Assembly: GCF_031457495.1 (NCBI RefSeq)
Contig: NZ_JAVDWM010000001.1
Span: 3,026,001 to 3,090,000 of the forward strand
DNA: 64,000 bases
Direction of reading: 5' to 3'
Source of the DNA: Sphingopyxis sp. BE259
GTDB taxonomy: Bacteria > Pseudomonadota > Alphaproteobacteria > Sphingomonadales > Sphingomonadaceae
Shown: one piece after another, positions 53,995 to 64,000 of the stretch
How the letters are laid out: every line of letters begins with the position of its first letter
How positions within the stretch are numbered: the first letter of the stretch is position 1
Notes under the pieces: generated by a model
The model's input: only the letters and a program-made list of their open reading frames with translations
What the model was told of the DNA's origin: nothing
Database searches by the model: none
Translations under genes and position numbers: made by a program

Positions 53995-54789
53995 ATGACC
54001 GACACCACCATCTTAACCGAACGCCGCGGGCACTTGTTGATCATCACGATCAACCGGCCCGAGGCGCGTAACGCGGTCAATGCCGCGGTCCATATCGGCA
54101 TCGGCAACGCGCTCGAAACCGCTGAAACCGACCCCGAAATCCGCGCGGTCGTGATCACCGGCGCGGGCGACAAGAGCTTTTGCGCCGGCGCCGATCTGGT
54201 CGCCCTGTCGCGCGGCGAAAGTCTTTATCCCGACGATCCGGCGCAACAGGCTTGGGGATTCGCCGGCATGGTGTCGCACCCGATCTCGAAGCCGATCATC
54301 GCCGCGGTCAACGGCTTCGCGTTCGGCGGTGGCTGCGAGATCGCGCTGATGAGCGACATCATCATCGCGGCCGATCACGCGCAATTCGGGCTGCCCGAAG
54401 TCAAGGTCGGACTGTTCGCCGCAGCGGGCGGCGCGTTCCGTCTTGCCCAGCAACTGCCGCGCAAGCTGGCGATGGAATATATGCTGACCGGCGACCCGAT
54501 CCCTGCCGCGCGCGCCGCCGAATTCGGCCTCGTCAACCATGTGGTGCCGCTCGCCGACCTGCTGCCCACCGCGATCGCGCTGGCCGAGAGGATCGCCGCC
54601 AACGCGCCGCTGTCGGTGCAGGCGTCGAAGCGCGTCGCACTTGGCATCCAGGACGGGCGGATTGCTGCGGACGCGCCCTATTGGGAGCACAACACGATCG
54701 AACGCAGCGCCTTGATGCGCAGCGAGGACGCCCGCGAAGGCCCGCGCGCCTTCGCCGAAAAGCGCAAGCCCGAATGGAAAGCGCGCTAA
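53995..54789 (+). CDS. Enoyl-CoA hydratase/isomerase (crotonase) family protein
   Basis: 264-aa crotonase. Oxyanion-hole segments SFCAGADLVAL and AVNGFAFGGGCEIALMSD are present; the catalytic Glu region LPEVKVGLFAAAGG is intact. ATG 53995-53997 with GGGAGAG upstream. A palindromic operator candidate precedes it. Fatty-acid or amino-acid derived enoyl-CoA is the likely substrate. Confidence 0.93.
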   Translation: MTDTTILTERRGHLLIITINRPEARNAVNAAVHIGIGNALETAETDPEIRAVVITGAGDKSFCAGADLVALSRGESLYPDDPAQQAWGFAGMVSHPISKPIIAAVNGFAFGGGCEIALMSDIIIAADHAQFGLPEVKVGLFAAAGGAFRLAQQLPRKLAMEYMLTGDPIPAARAAEFGLVNHVVPLADLLPTAIALAERIAANAPLSVQASKRVALGIQDGRIAADAPYWEHNTIERSALMRSEDAREGPRAFAEKRKPEWKAR

Positions 54790-54817
54790 AATGACGACGA
54801 CTATAAGTCCCCAATTT

Positions 54818-54899
54818 CCGTTCGCATCGAGCGAAGTCGAGATGCCCATCGGCTTGGCGCTTGCCTGCGAGGTGTCTCGACTTCGCTCGACACGAACGG
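54818..54899. repeat. Dispersed inverted repeat R3 (class B)
   Basis: CCGTTCGCATCGAGCGAAG at the left and CTTCGCTCGACACGAACGG at the right. The right end abuts the ribosome binding site of the thiolase-like gene. Confidence 0.88.
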
Positions 54900-54908
54900 A
54901 GAATTGGA

Positions 54909-56405
54909 ATGACTGACCCCGAGCGTATTCCCGTCATCATCGGGGTCGGACAGGTCAATGACCGACCCGCCGATCCCGATCAGGGGCTGGATTCGCTTGG
55001 GCTGATGGTCGCGGCGCTCAAGGTCGCCGCCGATGACGCTGGCGTATCGCTCGCCGATCTCGACAGCCTCGCGATCGTCGATCAGATCAGCTTCCACCAC
55101 CTCGGCAAGCTGTGCGAACCCCTCGCCGCCGCCATCGGCGCGAAGCCCGCGATCAACTATCAATCCGCCGCGCCGCACGGCGACACGCCGGTGCGCCTGC
55201 TCAACGAGGCTGCCAACCGGATCGGCGCGGGCGAGATAAAACTGGCGGCGGTGGTCGGCGGCGAGGCGCTGCGCACCGCCGCGGGGCGTGCCGCCAAGGC
55301 GGCGAGCGGCGAGGACAAAAGCTATAATGCGATCCGCAAGGTCGCGACGCGGCGCGAACCCAACTACGCTCAGTTTCACGGTCTTGCAGCACCGGTCGAT
55401 GTCTATCCGCTCTATGAAAACGCGACCCGAGCCGCGTGGGGGCAAAGCCTGTCCGCCGCGCAGGCCGAGAGCGCCGGAATATGGTCACGCTTTTCCGAAG
55501 TTGCGGCGGCGAACGACGGGGCGTGGATCCGCAAGCCTGCAACCCCCGACGACATATTGACCATCGACGAACGCAACCGCCCGATCGCCTTCCCCTATTC
55601 GAAGCTGATGGTCGCCAATTCGTCGGTTAACCAGGGCGCGGGCTTCATCGTCGCCAGCCTGGCCGAAGCCTGGCGCCGCGGCATTCCGGAGGACCGCCTG
55701 ATTTACGTTGGCATGGGCGCCGCGGCAAAAGAGCCCGCGAGCATCCTCCACCGCGACCGTTATGACGGCAGCGTCAGCATGGAAACCAGCATCCGCCGCA
55801 CCCTCGCGCTCAACGGCATGACCGCGCAGGATTTCGACCATGTCGAACTGTACAGCTGCTTTCCCTGCGTGCCCAAAATGGCGCGGCGCATCCTGGACTG
55901 GCCGGTTGATCGCCCCGCCACCGTGTTTGGCGGGCTGACCTTTGGCGGCGGCCCGATCGCCAATTATATGAGCCACGCGATCGTCTCGATGGTCGGCAAA
56001 TTGCGCGGCGAGGGTCGCACTGGCTTCCTGTTCGCCAATGGCGGGTTCGCCACCGACAATCATTGCATCGTGCTGGGCAAAGACCCGATCGCCGCCGCCA
56101 GTTTCCCACAGGATTTCGACTATCAGGCCGAAGCCGAAGCAAAACGCGGCACAGTTCCAGACCTGATCGAAGACTATGCCGGACCCGCGACGATCGAAAG
56201 CTACACGGTCTTTTACGGCCGCGACGGCAGCCCGAAAGCCGGGGTCGTCGTGGCGCGCACCCCCGATGGCGAGCGCACCCTGGCGCATGTCGATGTCGCC
56301 GACGCCGCGATGCTGGCGTTCCTGACCGACGGCACCGCCGAACCGGTCGGCACCGCAGGCAGGATTGCGGCGCTGGAGGACGGATTCGGCTGGCGCGCCA
56401 CCTGA
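54909..56405 (+). CDS. Thiolase-like acetyl-CoA acetyltransferase family protein
   Basis: 498-aa thiolase-fold protein of the SCP-x-like group with a C-terminal OB-like extension (IESYTVFYGRDGSPKAGVVV). N-terminal PVIIGVGQVNDR and the central ANGGFATDNHCIVLG (His near the usual catalytic site) are seen; the classical thiolase Cys motif is not evident. ATG 54909-54911. It may not be a simple thiolase; a role in acyl-CoA catabolism beside the enoyl-CoA hydratase is likely. Confidence 0.83.
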   Translation: MTDPERIPVIIGVGQVNDRPADPDQGLDSLGLMVAALKVAADDAGVSLADLDSLAIVDQISFHHLGKLCEPLAAAIGAKPAINYQSAAPHGDTPVRLLNEAANRIGAGEIKLAAVVGGEALRTAAGRAAKAASGEDKSYNAIRKVATRREPNYAQFHGLAAPVDVYPLYENATRAAWGQSLSAAQAESAGIWSRFSEVAAANDGAWIRKPATPDDILTIDERNRPIAFPYSKLMVANSSVNQGAGFIVASLAEAWRRGIPEDRLIYVGMGAAAKEPASILHRDRYDGSVSMETSIRRTLALNGMTAQDFDHVELYSCFPCVPKMARRILDWPVDRPATVFGGLTFGGGPIANYMSHAIVSMVGKLRGEGRTGFLFANGGFATDNHCIVLGKDPIAAASFPQDFDYQAEAEAKRGTVPDLIEDYAGPATIESYTVFYGRDGSPKAGVVVARTPDGERTLAHVDVADAAMLAFLTDGTAEPVGTAGRIAALEDGFGWRAT

Positions 56406-56482
56406 GGTGCACCAGTCAATCATGCCGCTAAACTTCGGACCGGATCGATGATATTCTCCCGCGAAATGGGGGAGTTGAAACG

Positions 56483-58603
56483 ATGCGAGGTTTTCTACTG
56501 GCAGGCGTAATGGCGGTCCTCACCGGCTGCGCGGCGACGGCGGGGCAGGTCGCGACCAAGGCCGCCCATATCCCTGCATTCGAAGACCGGTCGCTCGACG
56601 CCGTCACCGAAAAGGAACTTGTCCGTTATGCGGGCGAAGGCGAATTCCGCCGCTATCTCAAGACGCTGGAACGCCTCAAGGACCGCCGCGAACAAGCGAG
56701 TGCGAGCGCCGGGGGGCAGATCGTCGTCGCCGCGTTCACGCAGGACGAGCCGCCGGTCTGCGACGATCCCGAGCTCTGTCCCGCCGAGGACAGCAGCGAC
56801 AGCGTCGTCGTGACCGGCAGCAAAGTTTCGGCCCCCACGTCGATCACCAATGTCCAGACCGCAGGGGTTGACGAGGGCGACATCGTCAAGCAGATCGGCG
56901 ACTATCTGCTCGTGCTGCAGGATGGCCGCATCTTTGCGATCAACGTGAAAACGATGCAGCTCACCGACCGCGCCGATGTCTATCGCCGCATGCCCGCGGG
57001 TCACGTCAAGAAGCATCGGTGGGAGGATGATTTCGAGGGCGCCGACTGGTATGACGAGATGCTGGTCCAGGGCGACCATGTCATCATCACCGCCTACAGC
57101 TACGACGACAGCGCGACCGAAATGTCGATCTTCAAGCTCGATCAGGCGAGCGGTAAGGTGAAAAGCGAGGGCGTCTTCCTGATCACCTCCGACGATTATT
57201 ACGACGTGGACAATTATGCGACGCGCATCGTCGGCGACCGGCTGGTCGTCTACACCCCCTATTCGCTCGAACAATTCGAAAAGCTGGACGACCGCCCCGT
57301 CTTGCGGCGCTGGCTGCCCGCGGCCGAGCGCAAGACGCGGCAGGCCGACGGCGCGCAATTGCTCGACGTCCGTTCGATCTACAAGCCGCTGCTGCGCACC
57401 GACGATCCCACCATTCACGCGATTTCGGTGTGCCCGCTCGGCGATTTCGACCGCAAGCGCCGCCTCGATTGCCGCACCACCGGCTTTGTCGGCCCGCGCG
57501 GCGCCGAAATGTTCGTGTCGCCCGAAACCATTTATCTGTGGAACGCGGCGGCACGCGATGTCGATATGTGGCGCCTGCCCGACTGCGTGAAAGACCTGGG
57601 CTATGACAAGCCCTACCCCGCGCTGCCGCGCGCCGATCGGCGCGATGTCGTTCCGGGCGCGCTCTATCGCCTGCCGATCCGCGAGCGCGACGCCAGCGTG
57701 GTGGGCGTGTCGGGCTTTCCCTATGACCATCTGTCGATGGACGAGCGCGATGGCGAATTTCGCGCGCTGGTCGATTGGCGCACCTTCCGCTGCGACGGCT
57801 CCTATCGCGCGCCCGCCGAAAACAGCTTCCTGAAAATCCGCACCAGCGCCTTCGCCACGATTTTCGAACCCGTCGCCGACGGCGATTTCACGCCGCTACC
57901 CACGACCGGGAAAGCGATCGTCGAAAACCGCTTCGCCGACGACTGGCTGGTCTTCGGCGGCCGCGACAGCTGGCGCGGCTATCCACCCGACGAGGACGAA
58001 GCACCGCAGTCGAGCAAGGCCGTCGCGGTTCCCGTCAAACGTCCCCGCGATGCGGTGGTGATCGACATTCCGCACAATGTTGTGCGCACCGAACGGGTAG
58101 GCAATGACATCATCGTCAACGGCTATCGCGATGACAAGGGGCTGAACCTGACCCTGATCGGGCTCGGCAAGGACGCGCGCATCCTGTCGACCACCTTCCT
58201 GTCGCGGCGTTACGAAAGCGAAGGCCGCAGCCACGCGTTCAACAGCGTCGTCGATGCAGACGGCAATGGCATTATCGGGGTGCCGACGGTCAAGGGCCGT
58301 GAGGAATCGGGGCGCTGGTGGTGGCGATCCGACACCTCGGACCTCAGCTTCCTGACCAAATCGCCCATCGGCAAGCTCACCGACGCAGGCGCGCTGATCG
58401 CCACTGCGGCGGACGATGTCGAAACCCACCCCGATTACGAGTGCGAAGTGTCGTGCATCGACTGGTATGGCAATTCGCGCCCGGTGTTCCTTGCCGGGCG
58501 CATCTTTGGCCTGATGGGTACCAGCTTGGTCGAGGCGCGCATCGACGCGGGGCGGATCAAGGAAGTCGCGCGCATCGACCTGACGACGCCATTGCCGCGT
58601 TAG
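56483..58603 (+). CDS. Beta-propeller domain lipoprotein
   Basis: 706 aa. Lipoprotein signal with lipobox LTGC (Cys16), a linker with DSSDSVVVTGSKVS (about residues 108-121), then a PF09826-type beta-propeller domain beginning TNVQTAGVDEGDIVKQIGDY. ATG 56483-56485 has a GGGGGAG. It should be anchored in the envelope. The VVVTGSK stretch resembles a TonB box. Function unknown. Confidence 0.85.
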   Translation: MRGFLLAGVMAVLTGCAATAGQVATKAAHIPAFEDRSLDAVTEKELVRYAGEGEFRRYLKTLERLKDRREQASASAGGQIVVAAFTQDEPPVCDDPELCPAEDSSDSVVVTGSKVSAPTSITNVQTAGVDEGDIVKQIGDYLLVLQDGRIFAINVKTMQLTDRADVYRRMPAGHVKKHRWEDDFEGADWYDEMLVQGDHVIITAYSYDDSATEMSIFKLDQASGKVKSEGVFLITSDDYYDVDNYATRIVGDRLVVYTPYSLEQFEKLDDRPVLRRWLPAAERKTRQADGAQLLDVRSIYKPLLRTDDPTIHAISVCPLGDFDRKRRLDCRTTGFVGPRGAEMFVSPETIYLWNAAARDVDMWRLPDCVKDLGYDKPYPALPRADRRDVVPGALYRLPIRERDASVVGVSGFPYDHLSMDERDGEFRALVDWRTFRCDGSYRAPAENSFLKIRTSAFATIFEPVADGDFTPLPTTGKAIVENRFADDWLVFGGRDSWRGYPPDEDEAPQSSKAVAVPVKRPRDAVVIDIPHNVVRTERVGNDIIVNGYRDDKGLNLTLIGLGKDARILSTTFLSRRYESEGRSHAFNSVVDADGNGIIGVPTVKGREESGRWWWRSDTSDLSFLTKSPIGKLTDAGALIATAADDVETHPDYECEVSCIDWYGNSRPVFLAGRIFGLMGTSLVEARIDAGRIKEVARIDLTTPLPR

Positions 58604-58635
58604 CGCTGTGCTTTGGCGTTTATTCCGGTAAAACT

Positions 58636-58786
58636 CCGTTCGTCCTGAGGAAGGGCTGAGCGAAGTCGAAGACCCGTCTCGAAGCCTGTCCTGAGCGCCT
58701 GCAGGGCAGTCGAAGGGGACCGAGCGCCCCGCCAAGTCCTTCGAGACGCCATTTCGACAAGCTCAATGGCTCCTCAGGACGAACGG
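58636..58786. repeat. Dispersed inverted repeat R4 (class A, with inserted module)
   Basis: CCGTTCGTCCTGAGGAAGG at the left, GGCTCCTCAGGACGAACGG at the right, and an internal CCTGAGCGCCTGCAGGGCAG module that is also found in R6. Confidence 0.88.
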
Positions 58787-58816
58787 TCTTAATCAGGAAA
58801 GTCTGCCAGCCAGAGC

Positions 58817-60319
58817 CTAGTCGATGGCGAACGAAACGCCTTGCGCCAGCGGCAGGGCGTCCGAATAATTGATCGTGTTGGTCGCGCGCCGCATATATTG
58901 GCGCCACGCATCCGACCCGCTCTCGCGCCCGCCGCCGGTTTCCTTTTCGCCTCCGAATGCGCCGCCGATTTCGGCGCCGCTAGTGCCCAGGTTGACGTTG
59001 GCGATGCCGCAATCGCTGGCGACCAGAAACCGCTCGGCCTCGCGCATGTCGGTGGTGAAGATCGCCGACGACAGCCCGGCCGCGACATCGTTGTGCAGTT
59101 CGATCACGGCATCCAGATCATGATAGCGCATGACATACAGGATCGGCGCGAATGTCTCGTCGAGCACAGGGCCGACCTGCCCCGGCATTTCGACCAGCGT
59201 CGGCTTCACATAGAAACTTGCCCCTTCGCCGACGCGCTCGCCGCCATGAACCATGCCGCCCGCCTGGCGCGCCGCGGTCAGCGCCTCCTGCATCATCTCA
59301 TAAGCCGCGCGGTCGATCAGCGGCCCGACGAGCCTGTCGCCCTCCAGCGGATTGCCGACGCCGACGCTCGCGTAAGCTGTCTTCAGCTTGGCCACGAACC
59401 CGTCGTAGATGCTGTCGTGCAGGAATAATCGCCGCGTCGTCGTGCAGCGCTGCCCCGCGGTCCCGATCGCGCCGAACGCGACCCCACGCAGCGCGAGGTC
59501 GAGGTCGGCCGACGGTGCGACGATCACGCCGTTGTTGCCGCCAAGCTCCAGGATCGCGCGCGCGAACCGCGCCGCCAGCCGCGGCGCGACCGCGCGGCCC
59601 ATCCGCGTCGAACCCGTCGCCGACACCAGCGCGACACGGGCGTCATCGACCAGCGCCTCGCCCGCTTCGCGTCCGCCGATCAGCAGCGGCGCCAGACCGG
59701 GTGGGGCATCGCCGAAGCGCGCCACCGCCCGCTCGAAAATCGCCTGCGTCGCGAGCGCGGTGAGCGGCGTTTTTTCCGACGGCTTCCACACCACGCTGTT
59801 GCCGCAAACGAGCGCGAGCGCGGCATTCCAGGCCCACACCGCAACGGGGAAATTGAACGCCGAGATTACCCCGACGACGCCCAGCGGGTGCCAGACCTCC
59901 ATCATCCGGTGCCCCGGCCGTTCGGTCGCGATCGTCAGGCCATAGAGCTGGCGCGACAGCCCGACGGCGAAGTCACAGATGTCGATCATCTCCTGCACCT
60001 CGCCGGCCCCCTCCGACGGAATCTTGCCCGCCTCGATCGTGACCAGTTTCGCCAGATCATCCTTGGCCGCGCGCAGCTCGTCGCCCCACAAACGCACGAG
60101 TTCGCCGCGCCGCGGGGCGGGGACATTGCGCCAGGCGCGATAGGCAGCGGTTGCGGTGTCGAGGGCCTCATCGATCGCGCGCGCGTCCGCGGTGATCAGC
60201 CGCGCCATCCGTTCGCCGGTGATCGGCGTGAACGACGACATCTCGCCCTCGGTCCAAAGTCGGCGATCGACGCCCAGCTTTTCCATAAGCCGCCCGACCT
60301 CATCCCCAATATCAACCAT
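58817..60319 (-). CDS. ALDH7-type aldehyde dehydrogenase (alpha-aminoadipate semialdehyde type)
   Basis: 500-aa aldehyde dehydrogenase of the ALDH7 group. Catalytic Cys292 in [20 protein letters not shown] for the general base, [11 protein letters not shown] and [24 protein letters not shown]. Its relatives oxidise piperideine-6-carboxylate/aminoadipate semialdehyde in lysine breakdown. ATG 60317-60319 with AAAGGA upstream. Divergent from the acetyl-CoA synthetase gene. Confidence 0.93.
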   Translation of the reverse strand: MVDIGDEVGRLMEKLGVDRRLWTEGEMSSFTPITGERMARLITADARAIDEALDTATAAYRAWRNVPAPRRGELVRLWGDELRAAKDDLAKLVTIEAGKIPSEGAGEVQEMIDICDFAVGLSRQLYGLTIATERPGHRMMEVWHPLGVVGVISAFNFPVAVWAWNAALALVCGNSVVWKPSEKTPLTALATQAIFERAVARFGDAPPGLAPLLIGGREAGEALVDDARVALVSATGSTRMGRAVAPRLAARFARAILELGGNNGVIVAPSADLDLALRGVAFGAIGTAGQRCTTTRRLFLHDSIYDGFVAKLKTAYASVGVGNPLEGDRLVGPLIDRAAYEMMQEALTAARQAGGMVHGGERVGEGASFYVKPTLVEMPGQVGPVLDETFAPILYVMRYHDLDAVIELHNDVAAGLSSAIFTTDMREAERFLVASDCGIANVNLGTSGAEIGGAFGGEKETGGGRESGSDAWRQYMRRATNTINYSDALPLAQGVSFAID

Positions 60320-60369
60320 GGATTTTCCTTTCGCGCCGCTGTGCGGCCCGCGCATAGTCGCTCCTCCCC

Positions 60370-60439
60370 ATTCGTGTCGAGCGAAGTCGAGACACGCCCA
60401 CGGCGCCAGACGCATCTCGACTTCGCTCGATGCGAACGG
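60370..60439. repeat. Dispersed inverted repeat R5 (class B)
   Basis: CATTCGTGTCGAGCGAAGTC and GACTTCGCTCGATGCGAACG arms in the 150-bp divergent gap between the ALDH7 and acetyl-CoA synthetase genes. Confidence 0.85.
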
Positions 60440-60469
60440 TTAAGAGAGGGCAATAGAGGAGAAAAGCCC

Positions 60470-62434
<1,965 letters not shown>

Positions 62435-62450
62435 AAAATGCCGACCTAAT

Positions 62451-62578
62451 CCGTTCGCATCGAGCGAAGTCGAGATGCCCGTCGGTCGTGCGCGCCTTCG
62501 GGGTGTCTCGACTTCGACCAGAGGTCGAAGTTTATCCTGAGCGCCTGCCAAGGCAGTCGAAGGGCTCGACACGAACGG
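62451..62578. repeat. Dispersed inverted repeat R6 (class B, with module shared with R4)
   Basis: CCGTTCGCATCGAGCGAAG at the left, TCGACACGAACGG at the right, and an internal CCTGAGCGCCTGCCAAGGCA module similar to that in R4. Fills the gap between acsA and the Anbu-type gene. Confidence 0.85.
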
Positions 62579-62599
62579 GAAGGGATCGTTGTTCGCTTC

Positions 62600-63331
62600 C
62601 TAAAAATGAAAGTCGGGCAATTCCGCCAGCGCAATCCCCAGCGCCTCGGCCCAGCCATCGGCGACGCTTTCGAAATAGGGGTCATTGCGTTCAAAGCGTC
62701 GTTCGCGCACGGCGACGAAATCGTCGCGCTCGTGGATTTTCAGGTCGATCGGCAAATCGACCCCGGCGTTGGCGCGGATCGTCGAATCGAACGACACGCA
62801 GAGCAGCTTGACCGCATCCTCGAACGACATCGCGGGATCATAGGACCGCACGATGATCGGGCGACCATATTTCGTCTCGCCGATCTGAAAAAACGGATTG
62901 TCCTCGCCCGCCTCGATGAAATTGCCCTCGGGATAGATCATGAACAGCCGCGGTTCGGCGCCCTTGATCTGGCCACCGATGATCAGCGAGGCGCGAAACG
63001 GCGATGCCGCCGCCGGGCCTTCGGCATTATGGCGCATCACGATCTGGCGCAGCGTTTCGCCGACGATCGTCGCGATCTGGAACATCGACGGCGCTTCCAG
63101 GATCGACGGGTGGCGGTCTTCGGGCGCCTTGGTGCGCTCGTCGAGCAGACTGACCACCGCCTGCGTCGTCGCCAGATTGCCCGCCGACATCAGGGTGATG
63201 ACGCGCTCGCCCGGCACATGCCAGCTCCGCATCTTGCGGACCTGTGCGATGTCGTCGACACCGGCATTGGTGCGGGTGTCCGACATGAACACCAGCCCCT
63301 TGTTCAAACGCATCCCCACGCAATAAGTCAT
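62600..63331 (-). CDS. Anbu-type proteasome-like protease
   Basis: 243-aa Ntn-hydrolase of the ancestral beta-subunit (Anbu) group. Starts MTYCVGMRLNKGLVFMSDTR, so removal of Met exposes the nucleophile Thr2; the downstream segments MSAGNLATTQ and IIGGQIKG are typical of the fold. ATG 63329-63331. Lies 47 bp after the transglutaminase gene, the usual partner of Anbu in bacterial operons. Confidence 0.92.
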   Translation of the reverse strand: MTYCVGMRLNKGLVFMSDTRTNAGVDDIAQVRKMRSWHVPGERVITLMSAGNLATTQAVVSLLDERTKAPEDRHPSILEAPSMFQIATIVGETLRQIVMRHNAEGPAAASPFRASLIIGGQIKGAEPRLFMIYPEGNFIEAGEDNPFFQIGETKYGRPIIVRSYDPAMSFEDAVKLLCVSFDSTIRANAGVDLPIDLKIHERDDFVAVRERRFERNDPYFESVADGWAEALGIALAELPDFHF

Positions 63332-63378
63332 CGAATCCTATATCCCCGCCCCGGATATTCCCGATTGTCCCGGCCCGC

Positions 63379-64000
63379 TTATTGCTGGACCTGCAATTGA
63401 ACAACCAGATTTTCCTGCGCCGCACCATAACGCATCCCGCGAACCGGCGCGGCATCGCGATAATCGAGCCCGGTGGCGACGCGAATATAACGCTGATCGG
63501 GCGAATGGCCGTTGCTGACGTCGAACCCGATCCAGCCGATATGGTCGAAATGCGCCTCCGCCCAGGCATGGGTTGCGTCCTGCTGGGTGCGGTCGTTCAT
63601 CATCAGATAACCCGACACATAGCGCGCCGGATGCCCCAGATGGCGCATCGCCGCGATGAAGATATGCGCGTGATCCTGACACACCCCGCCTTCGCTGCCG
63701 AGCGCCTGTTCGGCAGTCGTTTCGGCATTGGTGACGCCGATCCGATACGCCAGCCGCTGAATGATCAGCGCCGACAGCGCGTGGGCGCGTTCGATGTCAT
63801 TGGCATGGTCGCGGCCCAGCTGCGCGGTCAGCGCCCGCACTTGCCGACCCACGCGGGTCAACGGAGTCGGGCGCAGAAAGGTCCACAGCGGCATCGCGCC
63901 GCGATGCGCGCCGATCACCCCGTCCCATGTTTCGAGCTCGACCGTGCCGTGGCAACGGATCGTCAGTTCGGTCACCCCACCATCGATGGCAATCAGATCG
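63379..64000 (-). CDS. Transglutaminase-like cysteine peptidase, partial at window edge
   Basis: C-terminal part of a transglutaminase-family protein; its N-terminus lies beyond position 64000 and the frame stays open to the edge. The catalytic Cys is in GGVCQDHAHIF, His in DATHAWAEAHF, Asp in WIGFDVSNGHSPDQRY. It pairs with the Anbu gene as in other Anbu operons, whose remaining genes would be to the right. Confidence 0.88.
   Translation of the reverse strand, partial: DLIAIDGGVTELTIRCHGTVELETWDGVIGAHRGAMPLWTFLRPTPLTRVGRQVRALTAQLGRDHANDIERAHALSALIIQRLAYRIGVTNAETTAEQALGSEGGVCQDHAHIFIAAMRHLGHPARYVSGYLMMNDRTQQDATHAWAEAHFDHIGWIGFDVSNGHSPDQRYIRVATGLDYRDAAPVRGMRYGAAQENLVVQLQVQQ

Overview
The window looks like a chromosomal piece of a GC-rich alphaproteobacterium of the Sphingomonadaceae, most likely Sphingopyxis or a close relative. 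This rests on protein style (TonB-dependent receptors with an E-I-I-V-T-A box, long 4-bp-overlap catabolic operons, small orphan Flp pilins) and on dispersed inverted repeats of the GTCCTGAGG / TCGAGCGAAGTCGA kind. The genus is an inference; no rRNA is present.

Accessory half, 1-34.2 kb. (1) 51-12151, minus strand: a coupled catabolic run read from 12151 leftwards: NTF2-like protein, cytochrome P450, Rieske ferredoxin, FAD-linked oxidase, glutathione transferase, fused indolepyruvate ferredoxin oxidoreductase, aldehyde dehydrogenase, SDR, EthD-like protein, MFS and SMR transporters. (2) 12538-18777, plus strand, divergent: TonB-dependent receptor, aminoglycoside-phosphotransferase-fold kinase, an unknown protein, a DUF7064-like protein, a paralogue of the NTF2-like protein, and an SDR. 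An AraC regulator follows at 18774-19826. (3) 19.8-21.3 kb is decayed: two genes have lost their 5' ends at one head-to-head junction, and one also has a nonsense codon. (4) 21358-29659, minus strand: a second TonB receptor followed by an aromatic-degradation set (FAD hydroxylase, HbpS/GlcG-like protein, VOC extradiol dioxygenase, fumarylacetoacetase-family hydrolase, tandem SnoaL protein, ABM-like protein, LigB-type dioxygenase). A LysR regulator lies at 29865-30782. Divergently there is an aromatic-acid MFS permease overlapping a secreted GH3 glycosidase, which suggests that glycosylated aromatics are the food source.

Boundary, 34.2-37.2 kb: a three-gene serine-recombinase module (DUF3489, DUF2924, large serine recombinase) followed by tRNA-Arg(CCT).

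Core half, 37.2-64 kb: DUF1178, glutaredoxin, ComF, a methyltransferase, a Nudix hydrolase, three small Flp pilins (two are a tandem duplication with the same terminator), an M48 protease, accA, xerD, a large exported unknown, aroK-aroB, a Kef-type antiporter, an IscU-like protein, cvpA, radA, a small transaldolase, enoyl-CoA hydratase, a thiolase-like protein, a beta-propeller lipoprotein, an ALDH7-type dehydrogenase, acetyl-CoA synthetase, and an Anbu proteasome-like protease with a transglutaminase that runs off the right edge. Dispersed inverted repeats fill many intergenic gaps from 44.8 to 62.6 kb; I saw none in the accessory half.

No rRNA, CRISPR array, complete insertion sequence or classical defence system was recognised. 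Starts were chosen by eye from Shine-Dalgarno matches, overlaps and family N-termini. All family assignments are by recognition of motifs, not by database search.
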